Assembly: GCF_020510665.1 (NCBI RefSeq)
Contig: NZ_CP075187.1
Location: 496,001 to 560,000 of the forward strand
Source: Dechloromonas denitrificans
GTDB taxonomy: Bacteria > Pseudomonadota > Gammaproteobacteria > Burkholderiales > Rhodocyclaceae
Length of the DNA stretch: 64,000 bases
Direction: 5' to 3'
Shown here: positions 55,088 through 64,000 of the stretch, piece after piece
Layout of the letters: each line of letters begins with the position of its first letter
Numbering within the stretch: position 1 is the stretch's first letter
Position numbers and translations under genes: made by a program
Notes under the pieces: model-generated
The model's input: the letters and a program-made list of their open reading frames with translations, nothing else
What the model was told of the DNA's origin: nothing
Databases searched by the model: none

Positions 55088-56119
55088 ATGCAAATTACCC
55101 TCACCCGACCCGACGACTGGCACCTTCATCTGCGCGATGGCGAGGCGCTTGCCGCCGTGCTGCCGCATACCGCCCGCCAGTTCGGCCGCGCCATCGTCAT
55201 GCCCAATTTGAAACCGCCGGTTACGACGGTCGAGCAGGCGGCGGCCTATCGCCAGCGCATTCTGGCTGCTGTGCCGGCCGGCATGAACTTCGAGCCGCTG
55301 ATGACGCTTTATCTGACGGATAACACGCCCGCCGCTGAAGTCGCCAAAGCCGCGGCTTCCGGCTTCGTCAAGGCGGTTAAGCTGTACCCGGCCGGGGCCA
55401 CGACCAATTCCGATGCCGGCCTGACCGATATTGCCAAGGCTTACGACACGCTGGCCGAAATGGAGCGCGTCGGTTTGCCGTTGCTCGTGCATGGCGAAGT
55501 GACCGATCCTGCGGTCGACCTGTTCGATCGCGAGAAAATGTTCATCGACACAGTGCTTCTGCCGCTGACCCAGCGTTTTCCGAAATTGAAGGTCGTGATG
55601 GAGCACATCACCACCCAGGATGCCGCCGAATTTGTCGCGGCAGCACCGTCGACCGTGGCCGCCACGATCACGGCGCATCATCTGCTCTACAACCGCAATG
55701 CCATTTTCCAGGGCGGCGTGCGGCCGCACTGGTATTGCCTGCCGGTGCTCAAGCGCGAAACGCATCGCGAGGCGCTGCTTGCCGCCGCGATTTCGGGCAG
55801 TCCGAAATTCTTCCTCGGCACCGATTCGGCGCCACATGCCAAGGGCGCCAAGGAAGCGGCCTGCGGCTGTGCCGGTTGCTACACCGCTTATGCCGCGATC
55901 GAACTCTATGCCGAAGCCTTCGAGCAGGCCGGGGCGCTCGACCAACTGGAGGCATTCGCCAGCTTCAACGGCCCGGACTGGTACGGTCTGCCGCGCAACA
56001 GCGAGAAAATTACGCTGGCCAGGCAGGACTGGCTGGTGCCGGACAGCTATCCGTACATCAGCAGCGACAGCATCGTGCCCCTGCGGGCCGGTGAAACGCT
56101 GCCCTGGAAAATGCTCTGA
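55088..56119 (+). CDS. pyrC: Dihydroorotase
   Basis: A 343-residue class II dihydroorotase of pyrimidine synthesis, a binuclear zinc enzyme. Zinc ligands are visible in [10 protein letters not shown] (HxH), the carboxylated Lys region [28 protein letters not shown] and GTDSAPH. Length and sequence match the E. coli type. It is followed after 11 bases by a small lipoprotein gene, so it probably shares a transcript with the two genes downstream. Confidence 0.97.
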   Translation: MQITLTRPDDWHLHLRDGEALAAVLPHTARQFGRAIVMPNLKPPVTTVEQAAAYRQRILAAVPAGMNFEPLMTLYLTDNTPAAEVAKAAASGFVKAVKLYPAGATTNSDAGLTDIAKAYDTLAEMERVGLPLLVHGEVTDPAVDLFDREKMFIDTVLLPLTQRFPKLKVVMEHITTQDAAEFVAAAPSTVAATITAHHLLYNRNAIFQGGVRPHWYCLPVLKRETHREALLAAAISGSPKFFLGTDSAPHAKGAKEAACGCAGCYTAYAAIELYAEAFEQAGALDQLEAFASFNGPDWYGLPRNSEKITLARQDWLVPDSYPYISSDSIVPLRAGETLPWKML

Positions 56120-56130
56120 GGAAAATCATC

Positions 56131-56571
56131 ATGCGTCTGCGCCATCTTCTCCTGCCGCTGTTGGCCGTTCCCTTGCTGAGCGCCTGCGTCAATGATGGCG
56201 CGACCTATGAGATCGACAATACCCGCGAGCATGTCCTGTCGCTGATTCGCGAGCAGCCCTATTTCTGGGAAAACAAGGTCAATTTCTATCTGGTCGTCTC
56301 GCGCATGCCGACCTGCATGCGGCGCCACCCGATGGGCAGCGGTTCGCCGAACGGCAAGGTCGAAATTTATCAGGTGCCGTCCGGCGCGTTCATCGTCAAG
56401 GTCGGCAAGCGCCTCTATGTGACCGAAACGCAAACCTGCGAAAACTTCATCAAGATGGATGCCGAACCGCCAGAAGGCATGGGCAAGTTCATCGGGACTT
56501 TCCGTCCGAAAAATGGCCAGCTGGTCTTCGTCAAGGAAGAGGCCGAGGCGGAAGACAAGCCGGCCGAGTGA
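56131..56571 (+). CDS. Conserved small lipoprotein, function unknown
   Basis: A 146-residue predicted lipoprotein (lipobox VPLLSAC, Cys at about residue 19). The mature part has two cysteines (TCMRRHP and TQTCENF) that could form a disulfide, and an acidic tail (EEAEAEDKPAE). I recognise no domain. It lies between pyrC and the DUF3025 gene and overlaps the latter by 4 bases. Confidence 0.7.
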   Translation: MRLRHLLLPLLAVPLLSACVNDGATYEIDNTREHVLSLIREQPYFWENKVNFYLVVSRMPTCMRRHPMGSGSPNGKVEIYQVPSGAFIVKVGKRLYVTETQTCENFIKMDAEPPEGMGKFIGTFRPKNGQLVFVKEEAEAEDKPAE

Positions 56572-57365
56572 GCGAGCGCCACCCTTGTGCCTCGCCGCTC
56601 TTTTTTCCCGTGCGGCGCTGGCTCGATCTCCTGCCTTCCGCCCCGGATACCGCCGCGGTTGCTGAGTTGGCAGAACGTTTTCCGGTGTTGGTCGACGGTT
56701 GTTCGCATCCGGTGCGCTTCGTCCCGCCGCCGATGGATGGCGCGGTCTACGAATGCCGCATCTGGGAAACCGGACAGGTCGCGACGCGCGTCAATCACTG
56801 GCATGACTTCTTCAACGCCCTGGTCTGGCTGACTTTCCCGAAAACCAAGAATGCGGTCAGTGCTTCGCACGTCCAGGCGATGACGCCGGTTGGCGAGTTG
56901 CGCGGCACGATGCGCGATGCACTGACGCACTTCGACGAGTGCGGCATTGTCGTGCTGTCGACTCGGCCGGCCTTGCTCGAAATGCTCCGCCAGTTTTCCT
57001 GGAAGGCATTGTTTGTCGAGCATCGTGCCGACGTTGAAAAGTACATGCGCTTCGTTATTTTCGGCCATGCGACTTACGAGCAATTGCTCCAGCCATTTCG
57101 TGGCCTGACCGCCAAGGCCGTGCTTTACGAGGTGAGTGAGGACTGGCTTCAATATCACTCGGAAGACTTGATTGCTGCGGTCGACACGCGTCTGGCGGCC
57201 GATTTGGCCAGCAGCCGCTACACCCGCCCGCGCGACTTCCAGCCCCTTCCGCTGCTCGGCATTCCCGGAGTAACCGCCGAGAGTGAAGATCCGGCTTACT
57301 ACGACGATACCTGGCAATTCCGGCCGGGGCGACTGCGCTCAGGTATGACCGAATCCTCTATATAA
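56568..57365 (+). CDS. DUF3025 protein
   Basis: A 265-residue cytoplasmic protein of the DUF3025 family. Typical blocks are YECRIWETGQVATRVNHWHDFFNALVWLTFPKTK, cited by position (about residues 61-95), and DALTHFDECGIVVLS. The N-H-W-H-D-F-N-A motif looks like a metal or active site, but no activity is known. The GTG start overlaps the previous stop (GTGA), so it is coupled. Its end contains the -10 box (TATAAT at 57361) of the next gene. Confidence 0.85.
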   Translation: MSERHPCASPLFFPVRRWLDLLPSAPDTAAVAELAERFPVLVDGCSHPVRFVPPPMDGAVYECRIWETGQVATRVNHWHDFFNALVWLTFPKTKNAVSASHVQAMTPVGELRGTMRDALTHFDECGIVVLSTRPALLEMLRQFSWKALFVEHRADVEKYMRFVIFGHATYEQLLQPFRGLTAKAVLYEVSEDWLQYHSEDLIAAVDTRLAADLASSRYTRPRDFQPLPLLGIPGVTAESEDPAYYDDTWQFRPGRLRSGMTESSI

Positions 57366-57393
57366 TGCCAACTTCATTTTTTTGAGGTGCGCA

Positions 57394-58020
57394 ATGAGAA
57401 TCGAAGGCAGGCTTACGCGTTGGAATGATGATCGCGGTTTCGGTTTTATTTCGCCTCATGATGGTGGTGCTGAGATATTTGTCCATATCAAGGCTTTTGA
57501 AGGTGCAGTGCGTCGTCCTGAATTAAATGAACGGCTCACATTTTCAATACAGCTTGCTTCGGATGGCCGAAAGCGGGCGGTCAATGTTCGCCGGCAGGCA
57601 GCGGCACGGCTTGGGCGTGGTGTTCGGGCGCCAGAAGCTGCTCAGTGGGGGGGATTTTCCCTGTTAGCCATTGTCGCCCTGATCTTGCTTTTCGCCGGGT
57701 TAACCTTCTTCTTGCGCTTGTCGGGGAAGGTTGCAGGTTTCTATCTTGTCGCCAGTTTGGTTTGCTTTGTGGCTTACGCCGCCGACAAACAGGCAGCCGG
57801 ACGCGGCGGGCGACGCACGCCCGAGGATACGCTGCACATCCTGGCTTTGATCGGCGGCTGGCCGGGGGCCTTGCTCGCCCAGCAACTGCTGCGCCATAAA
57901 TCGGTGAAAGCCGAGTTTCGCTCGGCATTCTGGGCAACAGTACTGTTCAACGTGGCAGGTTTGGTCTGGCTGGCCTCGCCGTTCGGGCGGGCCTTTCTGT
58001 CACGTCTGACCGGCGCTTAG
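57394..58020 (+). CDS. Cold-shock domain protein fused to DUF1294 membrane domain
   Basis: A 208-residue protein. The N-terminal cold-shock domain (about 1-65) has the RNA-binding motifs DRGFGFI and EIFVHI. A linker rich in Arg and three to four membrane helices (about 85-205) of the DUF1294 type ([33 protein letters not shown]) follow. This fusion is widespread and its role is unknown; it could place RNA binding at the membrane. GAGGTG precedes ATG 57394. It overlaps the convergent infA end by 4 bases. Confidence 0.9.
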   Translation: MRIEGRLTRWNDDRGFGFISPHDGGAEIFVHIKAFEGAVRRPELNERLTFSIQLASDGRKRAVNVRRQAAARLGRGVRAPEAAQWGGFSLLAIVALILLFAGLTFFLRLSGKVAGFYLVASLVCFVAYAADKQAAGRGGRRTPEDTLHILALIGGWPGALLAQQLLRHKSVKAEFRSAFWATVLFNVAGLVWLASPFGRAFLSRLTGA

Positions 58021-58274
58021 TAGCGGCGGCGCTGCGGAGCCGGTGCGCCGCGGTTTTCGATGTGACGGAAGGTGATGCGGCCTTTGGACAGATCGTAAGG
58101 CGAGAGTTCGAGCGTGACCTTGTCACCGACCAGGATGCGGATGTGGTTCTTCTTCATCTTGCCGGAGGTGTAGGCGATCAGTTCGTGACCGTTTTCCAGC
58201 GTGACGCGGAAGCGGGTGTCGGGTAGCACGTCATTGACGACGCCTTGCATTTCAAGCAGTTCTTCTTTTGCCAA
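58017..58274 (-). CDS. infA: Translation initiation factor IF-1
   Basis: An 85-residue S1/OB-fold initiation factor ([58 protein letters not shown]). It is longer than E. coli IF-1 (72) by a basic, Pro-rich tail (APAPQRRRY), as in many betaproteobacteria where this copy lies outside the ribosomal protein operon. Another infA copy may exist elsewhere. It stands alone, convergent with the cold-shock gene. Confidence 0.97.
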   Translation of the reverse strand: MAKEELLEMQGVVNDVLPDTRFRVTLENGHELIAYTSGKMKKNHIRILVGDKVTLELSPYDLSKGRITFRHIENRGAPAPQRRRY

Positions 58275-58305
58275 GGGTAGTTCTCCTGTAAATGTGATTC
58301 GGGTT

Positions 58306-59184
58306 TCAGCCGGCGTCGACCGCGCTATCGGTCGACAAGGCTTCCGGACGGTGGCGGGGTAGTTCCCATGCCTGGCCGGGTTCGGTAATGGCGCTCACCG
58401 CGATGAGCGGCGGCAGTGAGGTGACGCCGCCAAAAATGGTGGCGAAGGAAACGTCGGCTGCATCGCGTCCGGTACCGAGACGGATGAAGCCCATCGGCAT
58501 GGCCGTGCCGGAGGGGTCGAACAGATACCAGCGGTCGCCGAGGAAGACCTCGACGTAGGCATGGAAATCGGTCGGGCCGAGTGCCGGATCGGCACCGTAG
58601 TCGATGCCGGTCGTAAAGCGTGCCGGAATGCTCAGGGCTCGGCAGATGGCGATCATCAGGTGGGCAAAGTCGCGGCAGACGCCGACGCGGTCGGTCAGGG
58701 TGTCGAGCGCCGACGTGGCCGAGTTGCTGGTGTTGCCACGGAAAGTGACCTGCTGGTTAACCCAGTTGCGGATCGCTTCGACGCGGCGGTAGCCCTTGTC
58801 GAGCAGGCCGAATTCGCGCATCGCGAGATTGGCCAGGCGATCGGACTGGCAATAGCGGCTGGGGTAGATGTAGGCCAGTGCTGAAAGCGGCAGTTGCGCG
58901 ATGGGGATTTCCGGAATATTTGCCGGATCGCCGACATGCTGGTCGATATCGACGGTGGCCTGGTAGCTGATGTGCAACGGGCCGGGGGCTGCGTTCAGGC
59001 GAAGGTAGCGGGCGCGGGTGACCGGGTCGGTCTGGATGTCGCTGGCAACCGGCTGGCTGATTTGCAGCTGCTCGCTGACGATGGACTGGGATTTCGTCTG
59101 GGCGGCGTGGATATTGAAGACAAAATCGGCGCCGGGATAGCTCAGTTCATATTGAAGATCGATTGCGAACTGGATGCGAACCAT
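58306..59184 (-). CDS. Transglutaminase-like domain protein
   Basis: A 292-residue cytoplasmic protein with an N-terminal beta-sandwich and a transglutaminase/protease-like core. The catalytic triad is visible as Cys in [14 protein letters not shown], His in [22 protein letters not shown] and the Asp of FDPSG. Members act as amidases, peptidases or ligases in small two-gene systems, but the usual partners (alpha-E, circularly permuted ATP-grasp) are absent here. Substrate unknown. Confidence 0.88.
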   Translation of the reverse strand: MVRIQFAIDLQYELSYPGADFVFNIHAAQTKSQSIVSEQLQISQPVASDIQTDPVTRARYLRLNAAPGPLHISYQATVDIDQHVGDPANIPEIPIAQLPLSALAYIYPSRYCQSDRLANLAMREFGLLDKGYRRVEAIRNWVNQQVTFRGNTSNSATSALDTLTDRVGVCRDFAHLMIAICRALSIPARFTTGIDYGADPALGPTDFHAYVEVFLGDRWYLFDPSGTAMPMGFIRLGTGRDAADVSFATIFGGVTSLPPLIAVSAITEPGQAWELPRHRPEALSTDSAVDAG

Positions 59185-59364
59185 GAATTCCCTGTGGTGT
59201 GGCCAGCATACAGCCTCGGCGAGGCCGGTCTGCTGACCGTTTAAGGCGCTTTGCGACGGGGAAATGAGCAGTTCGGGATGCCGGCAGTTCGTCAGTCGAA
59301 GGCACGGCAGGGAGACAGCATTTACGCGGGCAGAACGATTAGGCTGAAACCTTGCGGTTCAACG

Positions 59365-59387
59365 CTGCCCGCATCTTACGCGGGCAG
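59365..59387. repeat. Hairpin with direct repeat, downstream of leuA
   Basis: CTGCCCGC (59365-59372) pairs with GCGGGCAG (59380-59387). The second arm is part of a 12-base direct repeat TTACGCGGGCAG that also occurs at 59322-59333. It may form part of the leuA 3' untranslated region. Confidence 0.5.
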
Positions 59388-59417
59388 TTTCGGTGTGGCA
59401 AGGAAAATGTCCGGATA

Positions 59418-59465
59418 TTCAACCCCTTGCCTGCTTTTTTGTGGTATTGGCCGCAAGGGGTTGAA
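59418..59465. terminator. Stem-loop after leuA
   Basis: Perfect 13-bp inverted repeat TTCAACCCCTTGC / GCAAGGGGTTGAA with a 22-base loop, starting 15 bases beyond the leuA stop on the minus strand. There is no downstream T-run, so it may be a Rho-dependent or RNA-stabilising structure rather than a classical terminator. Confidence 0.55.
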
Positions 59466-59479
59466 GCGGGTTTTCCGGC

Positions 59480-61174
59480 TCAGGCAGCCTGCTCGCCCGG
59501 CGCGTCGGCCTGTGCGGCACCGATGCGGTTGGCGCCGCTGATCAAGGCTTTGATCGAGGCGGTGACGATGTTGCTGTCGACCCCGACACCGTAGCATTCA
59601 CCGCGCCCGGTACTGGCAATTTCCATGAAGGCGCAGGCCCGGGCATTGCCGTCTTCGCCCATCGGCACCATCGAGCGTTCTTCATAGCTGCGGACCTGGA
59701 TATTGATTCCGGCACTCTGGAAGGCGTGGACCGCAGCATTGATCGGGCCGTTGCCTTCGCCGCTGAGGATGTGCGACGTACCGCCGATGTCGAGACTGAT
59801 GCGGATGCCCTGGGCGCCGCCGTGCTCGAAGAGATGGTGTTCGCGGTAAAGAATCGGGCTGCCGGCTTCGAGGTAGGTCTTCGAGAACAAGCCCCAGATG
59901 TCGTCGGCACTCATTTCGCCGCCGTGGGTGTCGGTGTGTCGCTGGACAACGCCCGAGAATTCCACCTGGAGTCGGCGCGGCATGACGATACCGTGCTCGG
60001 TTTCCATAAGGTAGGCAATGCCGCCCTTGCCCGACTGGCTGTTTACCCGAATGACCGAATCGTAGCTGCGGCCAACGTCGGCCGGGTCGATCGGAAGGTA
60101 AGGCACCGCCCACTGCTCATCCGCCTTTTGAGCGGCAAACCCCTTCTTGATGGCGTCCTGGTGGGAGCCGGAGAAGGCCGTGAAAACGAGATCCCCAACG
60201 TACGGGTGGCGTGGATGGATCGGGAGCTGGGTACAGTGTTCGTAGGTGCGGGCAACAGCGTTGATGTCCGAGAAATCGAGCTGCGGATCGACGCCTTGCG
60301 TGTGCATGTTGAGGGCGAGGGTGACGAGGTCGACGTTGCCGGTCCGTTCGCCATTGCCGAAGAGGCAGCCCTCGACGCGGTCGGCGCCGGCCATGAGACC
60401 GAGTTCGGCGGCGGCGACCGCGGTGCCGCGGTCGTTGTGCGGGTGGAGACTGATGAGGACGCTGTCGCGGCGGGCAAGATTCTTGTGCATCCACTCGATC
60501 TGGTCGGCGTAGATGTTGGGCGTGGCGATTTCGACGGTGGTCGGGAGATTGAGGATGACCTTGCGCTCCGGCGTCGCACCCCAGGCGGCGGTGACGGCAT
60601 CGCAAACTTCCTTGGCGAAATCGAGCTCGGTCGCGGTGAAAAGCTCCGGGCTGTATTCGAGCGTGATCTTCGTTTCCGGCATTTCGTCGGCAAGCGTGCG
60701 GATGAGGCGCACAGCGTCGGTTGCCATGGCGACGACTTCGGCCTTGCTCATGCCGAAAACGTTTTCGCGGAAGGTTTTGCACGTCGCGTTGTAGACATGG
60801 ACGATGGCCGTCTTGGCGCCCTTGATCGACTCCATGGTGCGGCGGATGAGGTGCTCGCGAGCCTGAGTGAGAACCTCGATGGTGACGTCATCGGGAATGT
60901 GGCCGCCTTCGATCAAGCCGCGAACGAAGCCGAATTCGGTTTCGGAGGCTGACGGAAAGGCGATTTCGATTTCCTTGAAGCCGATGGTGCAGAGCGTCTT
61001 GAACATGCGCATCTTCTTTTCGCCATTCATCGGCTCGAAAAGCGCCTGATTGCCGTCGCGCAGGTCGGTACTCATCCAGATCGGCGCCTGCGTGATGGTG
61101 CGGCCCGGCCATTGGCGGTCGGTGATTTGCACGGGCGGGAAGGGCGTGTACTTGGCGGTGGATGCTTGCGACAT
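59480..61174 (-). CDS. leuA: 2-isopropylmalate synthase
   Basis: A 564-residue first enzyme of leucine synthesis, condensing acetyl-CoA with 2-ketoisovalerate. The catalytic domain has [28 protein letters not shown] (metal-binding HxH) and [13 protein letters not shown]; a C-terminal regulatory domain (about 430-555) should bind leucine. It belongs to the longer leuA type related to the yeast/actinobacterial enzyme. CAGGAG precedes ATG 61174; the frame extends to 61279 without a better start. It is divergent from an Lrp-family gene that may control it. Confidence 0.96.
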   Translation of the reverse strand: MSQASTAKYTPFPPVQITDRQWPGRTITQAPIWMSTDLRDGNQALFEPMNGEKKMRMFKTLCTIGFKEIEIAFPSASETEFGFVRGLIEGGHIPDDVTIEVLTQAREHLIRRTMESIKGAKTAIVHVYNATCKTFRENVFGMSKAEVVAMATDAVRLIRTLADEMPETKITLEYSPELFTATELDFAKEVCDAVTAAWGATPERKVILNLPTTVEIATPNIYADQIEWMHKNLARRDSVLISLHPHNDRGTAVAAAELGLMAGADRVEGCLFGNGERTGNVDLVTLALNMHTQGVDPQLDFSDINAVARTYEHCTQLPIHPRHPYVGDLVFTAFSGSHQDAIKKGFAAQKADEQWAVPYLPIDPADVGRSYDSVIRVNSQSGKGGIAYLMETEHGIVMPRRLQVEFSGVVQRHTDTHGGEMSADDIWGLFSKTYLEAGSPILYREHHLFEHGGAQGIRISLDIGGTSHILSGEGNGPINAAVHAFQSAGINIQVRSYEERSMVPMGEDGNARACAFMEIASTGRGECYGVGVDSNIVTASIKALISGANRIGAAQADAPGEQAA

Positions 61175-61345
61175 GATGCGGACTCCTGGGCAGACGGCGT
61201 TGATTCGATGGACGAATATTACGCAAAGATGGCCGGCAGGTGCTTGCGTATTTGTCTTTGAAATGCGTTGATTTAGCAATTTTATGCCGTCTTTTGTTCG
61301 GTTTGTGGCGTAAAATTTCCGGGTATTAATTTTTCGAGAAATTTA

Positions 61346-61813
61346 ATGGAAATCGACCGTTATGACCGCCTGATTCTGGGGGTGCTGCAGCAGGATGGCC
61401 GGATCAGCAACCAGGACCTGGCCGACCGTATCGGCTTGTCCGCCTCGCCTTGTCTGCGCCGGGTGCGTGTGCTGGAGGAGTCGGGCTTGATTACCGGCTA
61501 CCGGGCCATGCTCGATGCCAAAAAGCTGGGCTTGTCGCTGATGGCGCTGATTGGTATTTCAATGGATCAGCACACGCCGGAGCGTTTTGCCAATCTCGAA
61601 GCGGCCATTGGGGAAATACCGGAAATCCTCGAATGCCTGCTGATTACCGGCCAGCAATCCGACTACCAGTTGAAAGTGGTGGTGCGCGACATGGACGCCT
61701 ATCAGGATTTGCTGCTCAATAAAATTACCCGAATCCAGGGCGTGACCGGGGTGCACACCAGTTTTGTGCTGCGCAAGGTGGTCGACCGCAGCAGCCTTCC
61801 CGTCGCGCCCTGA
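61346..61813 (+). CDS. Lrp/AsnC-family transcriptional regulator
   Basis: A 155-residue Lrp-type regulator: N-terminal helix-turn-helix (about 5-60; LGVLQQDGRISNQDLADRIGLSASPCLRRV) and a C-terminal RAM amino-acid-sensing domain (about 70-145; GISMDQHTPERFANLEAAI, ECLLITGQQSDYQLKVVV). It is divergent from leuA across 171 bases, the standard geometry for a regulator acting on its neighbour; leucine or another amino acid is the likely effector. It ends 24 bases before rnpB. Confidence 0.94.
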   Translation: MEIDRYDRLILGVLQQDGRISNQDLADRIGLSASPCLRRVRVLEESGLITGYRAMLDAKKLGLSLMALIGISMDQHTPERFANLEAAIGEIPEILECLLITGQQSDYQLKVVVRDMDAYQDLLLNKITRIQGVTGVHTSFVLRKVVDRSSLPVAP

Positions 61814-61823
61814 AAACGCAGCG

Positions 61824-61829
61824 TATAAT
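61824..61829 (+). promoter_or_regulatory. -10 element of rnpB
   Basis: TATAAT ends 8 bases before the first base of the RNase P RNA, matching the expected start distance. No clear -35 box was found; the spacing points into the end of the Lrp gene. Confidence 0.65.
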
Positions 61830-61837
61830 CCGCCCCG

Positions 61838-62233
61838 GAAAGTCGGCCAGGCAATCGCTGGATACGCAAGTATCGGGAGGAAAGTCCGGGCTCCATTGGG
61901 CAGGATGCCAGCTAACGGCTGGGTGCTATACGGTCGCGAGACGAAAGTCGAGCGACTCAAGGCAACGGAAAGTGCAACAGAAAATAAACCGCCGATGGCC
62001 CCGCAAGGGGATCAGGTAAGGGCGAAACGGCGAGGTAAGAGCTCACCGCGCTGGCGGTAACGTTCAGCGGCATGGCAAACCCCATCCGGAGCAAGACCAA
62101 ATAGGGAAGCTGAGGCGTGGCCCGCGCTGCTTCCGGGTAGGTTGCTTGAGCCTGTCGGTAACGGCAGGCCTAGAGGAATGATTGCCGAACCCCGCAAGGG
62201 GGGAACAGAACCCGGCTTATCGGCCGGCTTTCC
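61838..62233 (+). ncRNA. rnpB: RNase P RNA, bacterial type A
   Basis: About 396 bases. The start GAAAGTCGGCCAGGCAATCGC and the end GGCCGGCTTTCC pair to form stem P1. The conserved core elements GAGGAAAGTCCGGGCTCC (61876-61893) and the AGGGAAGCTGAGGCGTG / AGAGGAATGATTGCCG region near the 3' end are visible, as is ACAGAACCCGGCTTATCGG, which holds the tRNA CCA-binding GGCTTA. It is the catalytic RNA that trims tRNA 5' ends. It is transcribed with or after the Lrp gene and convergent with the chemoreceptor. Confidence 0.97.
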
Positions 62234-62256
62234 ACTCACACCCCTGTTTTATCTGC

Positions 62257-63999
62257 TCAGAACTCGGCCCATTCATCTTCCTGGAGGGCGGCGGGCAGGG
62301 CGCGAACGGTCGGACGGCGAGGTGCCGCTACCGGCGCCCGTTGTACATGAGCCAGTTTGGGACTCGGCTTGCCGTCGGCGGCAGAAAGCTTGAAGCGACC
62401 GAGCGTGCCGGCCAGGACACCGGCTTGCTCTTCAAGCGCCTCGGCCGCCGCTGCCGCTTGCTCAACGAGCGCCGCATTCTGCTGGGTGGCTTCGTCCATC
62501 TGGCTCACGGCGTTGGTTACCTGATCGATCCCGGTGCTTTGCTCCTTGCTGGCCTCGGCGATGTTGGTCACCAGGTCTGCAACCTGCTGGAACGAGGTGA
62601 CCATGCTGTTCATCGTTTCGCCGGTTTCCCGTACCAGGCTGACGCCGCCATCGACCTTGGCGACCGATTCCGAAATGAGGCCGCGAATTTCCTTGGCGGC
62701 TTGTCCGCTGCGTTGGGCCAGGTTGCGCACTTCGGTGGCCACGACGGCAAAGCCGCGCCCTTGTTCGCCGGCGCGAGCTGCCTCGACCGCTGCGTTGAGC
62801 GCCAGAATGTTGGTTTGAAAGGCGATGCTGTCGATGACGCCGATGATGTCGGCAATCTTGTGCGAACTTTTCTGGATGTCGCTCATGGTGGCAACCACTC
62901 GACCGACCATCTCACCGCTCTGCGACGCAATCTGGTTGGCGTTGCTGGCCAGTCGGTGGGCCTGGTTGGCACTGTCGGCATTTTGCCGGACGGTGGTGTT
63001 GAGTTCCTCCATCGAGCTGGCGGTTTCTTCCAGGCTGCTGGCTTGCTCTTCGGTACGGCGCGAAAGATCGTTGTTGCCGCTGGCGATTTCCTGCGAGGCC
63101 AGATTGATCGCGTCGCCAGCCTCCTTGATTTGCCCGACGATCTCTTTCAGTCGGCTGACAGTCGTGTTGGTGTCGGTTTTCAGTTCGCCAAAAACGCCGT
63201 GGTAGTCCGACGCGATCTGGCGGGTCAGATCGCCCGCGGCAATCGATGAGAGCACCGAGGAAAGTTCGTTCAAGGCACTTTCGCCATTGCTCAGCAGCTT
63301 GTTGATCAGGGCTTCGACCTGGGTGAAGAAGGCTTCCTTGCTGGCCAGGTCGAGGCGCACCGAGAAATTGCCGTCGGCTGCCTGCTGGATGACTTCGGTC
63401 AGTTTGGTCTCGGCATTCAACTGATCCGTAATGTCCAGCCATTCGCCGACCGAGCCAAGACGATCGCCGGCATCGCTGATGACCGGGGTCGTGGTTACCC
63501 GATAGGTCCGGCTGCCCAGTACCATTTGTGCCTGGGTGCTGCTTGACAGGTTGCGCAGCCGTTGCCGGGCAGCCTGCGGGTCGGCATAAAGACGGCAGAC
63601 GTCGTAGCCGATCAGTTTTTCCGGGTCAAAGGTCGGGTCCATCTTCCTGAAGGCAGCCGCATCGGCGCTGAAGGTCTTGTGCAGCGCATGGTTGATATAA
63701 AGGACGGTGCCTTCGTTATCGGCAATGCGGACATTGGTCGCGACGTTGTCCAGGCCGATCTTGATGCGTGTCATTTCATCGGCCTGGCGACGCGCCTCGG
63801 AGACTTCGAAGCCCATCCGGTTTTGCATGCTTTCCAGGCCCTGCATGACCTTGCCCAGTTCGTCATTGGTCGAAATGTCGATGACCGAGTCGTAGCGGCC
63901 GGTGGACAGGGCGTGCAGGCAATCGAGCGAGGCGTTGAGGCGGCGGACAATGACCTGGCGCGAAATCCAGAGCATGATCAGGGTCAGTGCCGTGACGAC
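62257..63999 (-). CDS. Methyl-accepting chemotaxis protein with PAS domain (5' end beyond window)
   Basis: The frame is open to the right edge, so the N-terminus is missing; 580 residues are visible. In order: the end of a membrane helix (LTLIMLWIS), a HAMP-like region ([17 protein letters not shown]), a PAS domain ([17 protein letters not shown]), a second linker ([13 protein letters not shown]) and the signalling hairpin with the conserved tip ([24 protein letters not shown]). The final EWAEF matches the CheR/CheB tether xWxxF. It sits in the inner membrane and feeds CheA. The PAS domain may bind a cofactor, so redox or energy sensing is possible. Confidence 0.93.
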   Translation of the reverse strand, partial: VVTALTLIMLWISRQVIVRRLNASLDCLHALSTGRYDSVIDISTNDELGKVMQGLESMQNRMGFEVSEARRQADEMTRIKIGLDNVATNVRIADNEGTVLYINHALHKTFSADAAAFRKMDPTFDPEKLIGYDVCRLYADPQAARQRLRNLSSSTQAQMVLGSRTYRVTTTPVISDAGDRLGSVGEWLDITDQLNAETKLTEVIQQAADGNFSVRLDLASKEAFFTQVEALINKLLSNGESALNELSSVLSSIAAGDLTRQIASDYHGVFGELKTDTNTTVSRLKEIVGQIKEAGDAINLASQEIASGNNDLSRRTEEQASSLEETASSMEELNTTVRQNADSANQAHRLASNANQIASQSGEMVGRVVATMSDIQKSSHKIADIIGVIDSIAFQTNILALNAAVEAARAGEQGRGFAVVATEVRNLAQRSGQAAKEIRGLISESVAKVDGGVSLVRETGETMNSMVTSFQQVADLVTNIAEASKEQSTGIDQVTNAVSQMDEATQQNAALVEQAAAAAEALEEQAGVLAGTLGRFKLSAADGKPSPKLAHVQRAPVAAPRRPTVRALPAALQEDEWAEF

Positions 64000-64000
64000 C

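Overview
The window looks like chromosomal DNA of a betaproteobacterium, most likely of the Rhodocyclales (Dechloromonas/Azonexus-like). The signs are high-GC core genes, the uvrA / MFS / ssb order, a type A RNase P RNA, the rsmI-yraN-diaA-dolP block, TRAP and lactate transport, and abundant signalling genes. This placement rests on gene content read by eye, not on a database search. No tRNA, rRNA, IS element, CRISPR array or prophage block was seen.

Layout. 1-3.8 kb: end of a periplasmic solute-binding protein, a membrane diguanylate cyclase and an OmpR-type two-component pair. 3.8-6.8 kb: an LtaS-like phosphoglycerol transferase, a PAP2 phosphatase and, convergent and overlapping, DgkA; these three may form one diacylglycerol/phospholipid module. 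6.8-12.2 kb: uvrA with a perfect LexA box, a lipoprotein, an MFS carrier and ssb. 12.2-13.9 kb: an AbiE-type toxin-antitoxin pair with a large inverted-repeat operator. 14.3-24.5 kb: a surface-polysaccharide island made of GDP-fucose synthesis genes (fcl, gmd, with a KilA-N gene wedged between them) followed by strongly AT-rich acetyltransferase, polymerase, flippase and glycosyltransferase genes.

24.9-34.3 kb: an HDOD protein, Kup, UspA, an L-lactate permease with two LldR/PdhR-type operators about 150 bp apart, a heptose-1-P adenylyltransferase, a DUF4337 protein and a metallophosphoesterase lipoprotein. 33.3-42.6 kb is the most interesting block. A CarH/LitR-type B12 photoreceptor (Wx9EH and ExHxxG motifs) is divergent from a tightly packed ten-gene run: glutathione peroxidase, FolE2, FAD oxidoreductase, DUF1365, cyclopropane-fatty-acid-synthase-like methyltransferase, chalcone-isomerase-like protein, MFS carrier, DUF3833 lipoprotein, SDR and NTF2-like protein. 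The shared promoter region carries 11-bp-spaced direct repeats of the kind CarH binds. I read this as a light/singlet-oxygen-controlled membrane-lipid remodelling system.

42.6-64 kb: a PhnD-like binding protein with a hybrid histidine kinase, a second Kup, a TatT-DctP-DctQM TRAP transporter, dolP-diaA-HIRAN-yraN divergent from rsmI, pyrC, small lipoproteins, a cold-shock/DUF1294 protein, infA, a transglutaminase-like protein, leuA divergent from an Lrp regulator, rnpB, and a chemoreceptor that runs off the right edge. A 14-bp word (GGTCGACCGCAGCA) recurs across the window far more often than base composition predicts, and mostly on one strand.
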